Below are positions 13,070 to 16,029 of a stretch of DNA of 16,029 nucleotides, in pieces. The notes beneath the pieces are model-generated. The model had not been told where the DNA came from and did no database searches. It saw only the letters and a list, made by a program, of their open reading frames with translations. Source of the stretch: Marinilabiliales bacterium. GTDB taxonomy: Bacteria; Bacteroidota; Bacteroidia; Bacteroidales; BM523. Within the stretch, counting starts at the first letter, position 1. The number at the start of each line of letters is the position of its first letter. The stretch is taken from contig PKSZ01000162.1 in NCBI GenBank assembly GCA_002869425.1, forward strand, positions 1 to 16,029, read 5' to 3'. The position numbers and the translations under genes are program-made.

Positions 13070-15841
13070 ATGAAGATTTATACCACAATAGCACTGGTTC
13101 TCATTGGATTCAATCTTGTTGCGCAAAACCTGCAAAAATTCTATGACAAGATTAATTATGCAGACCAATTAATGCAAGCCAAAGAGTATGAAAAATCAAT
13201 TGACGAAATTGACGAGATACTTGAAGAATTTACATTTGCTACAAAACTATACCTTAATAGGGGATATGCAAATTTATTTCAAAATAAACATGATGAGGCC
13301 ATAGCTGATTTTAAACTCTATCACGCTAATCATCCGGAAGATAATAGAGAGTTTATCTATTTTCTTACCAACAAACAAAAAGCCGCTGAATTACTGATAG
13401 AGAACTACAACGGCGATTATACTCCTGATCCTGATTATTACTACCTACCTGTCGTATCAAGAGAAGATTCTTTAAAAGGAGGAATGAGGCTGGAAAGAGC
13501 TTGTTTTGATGTTAATTATTATGATTTGAAAATTCATGTTTACCCGGAAACCAAATCTATTGAAGGCATAAATTATATTCATTTTAACGTTTTAAAAAAT
13601 ACAGATATAATCCAGCTCGACTTATTTCAAAATTATTCATTGGAGGTTCGATGGAATGATCAATTATTAGAATATACCCGTGATCAAAATGCTGTATTTG
13701 TAAAATTTCCAGAACAATTACATTCAGGAGAAAAACATATTGTTTCGGTAAAATACCAAGGAAAACCTACTGAAGCACCAAATCCACCCTGGAACGGAGG
13801 TTTTGTCTGGAAGAAAACAAAAAGAAAAGACTGGATCGGTGTGGCTTGTGAACACCTGGGTGCCAGTTCATGGTGGCCATGCAAAGATCATCTATCTGAT
13901 AAGCCTGACTCATTAAAAATAAGAGTTTACTGTCCAGATGATGTGAACGTAGTTGCCAATGGAAACCTGATAAATCAGGGGAGCAACCAATCAGGTGAGA
14001 ATTTTTATGACTGGTTTGTAAGTTATCCCATCAACACATATAATGTTACATTCTATATTGGAGACTTTATCAACTTTTCAGACACAGTATATTCTGCAAA
14101 AAACAAATATCCAATCGACTATTATATTCTTCCTCAAAACGAGAAAGAAGCAAGAACCTACTATAAATTAACAACAAAAATTTTTGATGTATATAATAAA
14201 ATATATGGTATTTATCCTTACTGGAAAGATGGAGCAGCAATGGTTGAAGCACCGTACACAGGCATGGAACATCAAAGTGCAATAGCAATAGGTGATGATT
14301 ATAAGGAAACCCGAAGGATGTATAAGGATAAAAAGCTTAAATATCTGGTTGTTCATGAAGCAGCTCATGAATGGTGGGGAAACACAGTTGCAGCAAACGA
14401 CATGGCTGATATATGGATTAGCGAAACATTTGCTACATATTCAGAGCTACTTATTCAGGAAGAGCTTATAGGTTATGATAGTTATCTGGATGGAGTATCC
14501 AAAATCAATCAACAAATATATAATCTTTGGCCAATGGTTGGAAGATCAGGAGTAAATGACAATACATTTGCTTCAGGAGATATATACCATAAAGGAGCTT
14601 CCATGATACATAACTTCAGATGTATTGTGAATGATGATGCTAAATTTAAACAAATCATCAAAGACATTTATAACCACTTCAAATTTCAAACAATTAACAC
14701 AAAAGATTTCCTGAGATATATAGACAGCAATGTTGGTGAAGAATATCTCCCCTTTTTCAAATCATTTTTATACAGACATGAACCCCCAAAGCTGCTACTC
14801 TATACGCAAAAACTGGATGAAACAACCACTGAATTTTTTTATAAGTGGAGTAATGTTGATGCAGGCTATTATATGCCCTTCTGCCTAATTTGTGAAAACA
14901 ACCAAAAATATCGCCTAACAGGTACAACCCAACTTCAAAAATTTACCGTATACAACTCTGCTGATTACTATATTCCAACAGCTTACAGGTATGATTTGAA
15001 AATGCCTAAAAATTCTTTCACATATTTTTGGATCAAGGATATTAAGCCAAAAAACGTCTCTGTACCAGTAAGCAGGGGTTCATATGCTGAAAAAGGAACT
15101 ATGCTTGGTAATTCAAAGCATGGTAAATGGTATACAATCTTTGCAAACGGGAACATAAGAACAGAAGAAAACTACTACATGAATAGACGGGAAGGTACAA
15201 CAATATTCTATAACGAAAAAGGAGACACTCTGAATATTAAAAAATATACCAACGATACATTAACCGGTTCTGTTATAAGCTTCAATAACAATAAAAGAGT
15301 AGAGTCCGGGTACTATGATGGGAACATTAAAAATGGGCCGTTCAAATATTACTTTCATGATACTTGTTGTATAGCTGCAAAAGGAGAATTAAATAACAAT
15401 ATTAAGGAAGGAATCTGGAAATATTATAATAAGCACGGCAACGTATGCTGTAAAATTGATTTTCATAATGGGGAAAAAACCGATATTAAATACTTTAATA
15501 ATAATGGGGATGAAATAGAAATAACAGATACCATAAGTTTCTCCAGTCCTATGCCTTGCTATAAAGATGGTATTAAATGCCTGTACGATAAAATTTATCA
15601 AAACATTAAATTTTCCAGTACACTAATTGATACTTTGTTTAATGAAACTATATACATTAGTCTTGTTATTAGTCCTTTCGGAGAAATAGTATCAGCAAAA
15701 ACAGAAAAATCGAGTTCAAAAGTATTAGCAGATGAAATAATTGCTATTTTATTCAAAAACAACGATTGGATACCTGGTTATTTAAACAGAAACCCCGCAT
15801 ATGTAAAAATAGTATTACCTGTCAAAGTGAAGGCTGTTTAG
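13070..15841 (+). CDS. Exported M1 metallopeptidase fused to MORN repeats and a TonB C-terminal domain
   Basis: A 923-residue protein from the ATG at 13070, which gives a clean signal peptide (MKIYTTIALVLIGFNLVAQN); an in-frame TTG at 13046 overlaps the promoter and is rejected. Residues about 20-100 look like TPR helices. The M1 aminopeptidase follows: an N-terminal beta domain, the exopeptidase motif GMEH (398-401, variant of GxMEN), zinc site HEAAH (429-433) with third ligand Glu452 in WISE, and Tyr506 in GDIYHKGA as probable catalytic tyrosine. All key residues are present, so it should be an active zinc peptidase in the periplasm or on the outer membrane. About 670-815 form YwqK/MORN-type repeats (GNSKHGKWYTIFANGNIR, KNGPFKYYF, KEGIWKYYNKHGN). 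About 825-923 resemble a TonB C-terminal domain (YISLVISPFGEIVSAKTEKS, NNDWIPGYLNRNPAYVKIVLPV). It is a single gene under its own promoter. It stands between the 91-bp repeats. Confidence 0.9.
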   Translation: MKIYTTIALVLIGFNLVAQNLQKFYDKINYADQLMQAKEYEKSIDEIDEILEEFTFATKLYLNRGYANLFQNKHDEAIADFKLYHANHPEDNREFIYFLTNKQKAAELLIENYNGDYTPDPDYYYLPVVSREDSLKGGMRLERACFDVNYYDLKIHVYPETKSIEGINYIHFNVLKNTDIIQLDLFQNYSLEVRWNDQLLEYTRDQNAVFVKFPEQLHSGEKHIVSVKYQGKPTEAPNPPWNGGFVWKKTKRKDWIGVACEHLGASSWWPCKDHLSDKPDSLKIRVYCPDDVNVVANGNLINQGSNQSGENFYDWFVSYPINTYNVTFYIGDFINFSDTVYSAKNKYPIDYYILPQNEKEARTYYKLTTKIFDVYNKIYGIYPYWKDGAAMVEAPYTGMEHQSAIAIGDDYKETRRMYKDKKLKYLVVHEAAHEWWGNTVAANDMADIWISETFATYSELLIQEELIGYDSYLDGVSKINQQIYNLWPMVGRSGVNDNTFASGDIYHKGASMIHNFRCIVNDDAKFKQIIKDIYNHFKFQTINTKDFLRYIDSNVGEEYLPFFKSFLYRHEPPKLLLYTQKLDETTTEFFYKWSNVDAGYYMPFCLICENNQKYRLTGTTQLQKFTVYNSADYYIPTAYRYDLKMPKNSFTYFWIKDIKPKNVSVPVSRGSYAEKGTMLGNSKHGKWYTIFANGNIRTEENYYMNRREGTTIFYNEKGDTLNIKKYTNDTLTGSVISFNNNKRVESGYYDGNIKNGPFKYYFHDTCCIAAKGELNNNIKEGIWKYYNKHGNVCCKIDFHNGEKTDIKYFNNNGDEIEITDTISFSSPMPCYKDGIKCLYDKIYQNIKFSSTLIDTLFNETIYISLVISPFGEIVSAKTEKSSSKVLADEIIAILFKNNDWIPGYLNRNPAYVKIVLPVKVKAV

Positions 15842-15930
15842 TCTACTTCTTCGCATAAAATATCCCAATCATATTTTATTAATGGCTTGATATTTCTACA
15901 AAAAGGTAAACCTTCCTGTATATTAAACAT
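15838..15930 (-). CDS. Possible 30-residue minus-strand ORF, or 3' remnant of a neighbouring gene
   Basis: On the minus strand an ATG at 15930 opens 30 codons (MFNIQEGLPFCRNIKPLIKY, then an acidic, Trp-containing end finishing CEEVD) and stops at 15838, overlapping the peptidase stop by two bases. The composition looks like the tail of a real protein, and a convergent neighbour ending here would be normal. The frame closes at 15934-15936, beside the junction at 15938/15939, so any longer gene has been cut away there. It could equally be a chance ORF. Confidence 0.25.
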   Translation of the reverse strand: MFNIQEGLPFCRNIKPLIKYDWDILCEEVD

Positions 15931-15938
15931 TGGCTATA

Positions 15939-16029
15939 GAACAAATGATGCAATTTATCAACTTGAAATACACACTGTTTTAGCTATATTTTTACAAATG
16001 GATGCCTGCTCCCGGACCGAGCGGCCATC
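15939..16029. repeat. Right copy of exact 91-bp direct repeat
   Basis: This is identical to 12641-12731 and runs to the last base of the window, so its true length is at least 91 bp. It carries the DUF302 3' end again (in frame to its stop but with no gene in front of it) and the start of the antisense AbgT 3' end. The two copies are offset by 3298 bp. It could be a true duplication or an assembly effect at a contig end. Confidence 0.97.

Noticed and set aside
15903..15914. AAGG-TAAA-CCTT as a terminator after the peptidase gene
   Set aside because: The stem is only 4 bp and no T-run follows.
12694..15938. An insertion sequence or integron cassette
   Set aside because: There is no transposase, integrase or terminal inverted repeat, and the flanking repeat is host gene sequence rather than a short target duplication.

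Overview
The window looks like chromosomal DNA from an A+T-rich member of the Bacteroidota, probably an anaerobe of the Bacteroidales/Marinilabiliales type. The evidence is a GldM C-terminal domain, two TPR-linked SpoIIE/PP2C phosphatases of the form common in this phylum, MORN (YwqK-like) repeats and a TonB C-terminal domain on an exported peptidase, two promoters matching the phylum's TTTG / TAnnTTTG consensus, and starts without Shine-Dalgarno sequences. No species can be named.

Layout. (1) Positions 2-790 hold the 3' end of a gene for a membrane protein with a GldM C-terminal domain. (2) Positions 866-5458 are four tightly packed + strand genes: a cytoplasmic TPR-PP2C phosphatase, an unrecognised protein with two C-terminal membrane helices, an unrecognised soluble protein, and a SAM methyltransferase carrying a membrane hairpin. 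They look like one signalling operon. (3) A second, exported and membrane-anchored TPR-PP2C phosphatase (5468-7837, minus) converges on that operon with 9 bp between the genes. (4) A small membrane protein (8039-8611) converges on an FNR-like regulator (8613-9320, minus).

(5) Divergent from the regulator is a five-gene redox set (9516-12685): a NifX/NifB-type cofactor-binding protein, a thioredoxin-like protein with an altered active site, a thioredoxin reductase with an altered NADPH motif, a SLAC1/TehA-type anion channel and a DUF302 protein. A Bacteroidota-type promoter precedes the set. Cysteine placement in the regulator suggests an oxygen- or NO-labile Fe-S cluster, so this is probably a redox-controlled anaerobic module.

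(6) From 12641 onward the structure is unusual. Just after the DUF302 gene is the antisense 3' end of an AbgT-family transporter gene, which breaks off after about 60 codons. Next comes a complete gene with its own promoter for a large exported M1 metallopeptidase (TPR + M1 + MORN + TonB C-terminal domain). The window then ends in an exact 91-bp copy of the DUF302-end/AbgT-end junction (12641-12731 = 15939-16029). The simplest readings are that the peptidase gene was inserted into a convergent DUF302/AbgT junction with duplication of that junction, that this is a tandem duplication, or that the assembly broke on this repeat. This is the most notable structural feature. No CRISPR array, tRNA, rRNA or transposase gene was seen.
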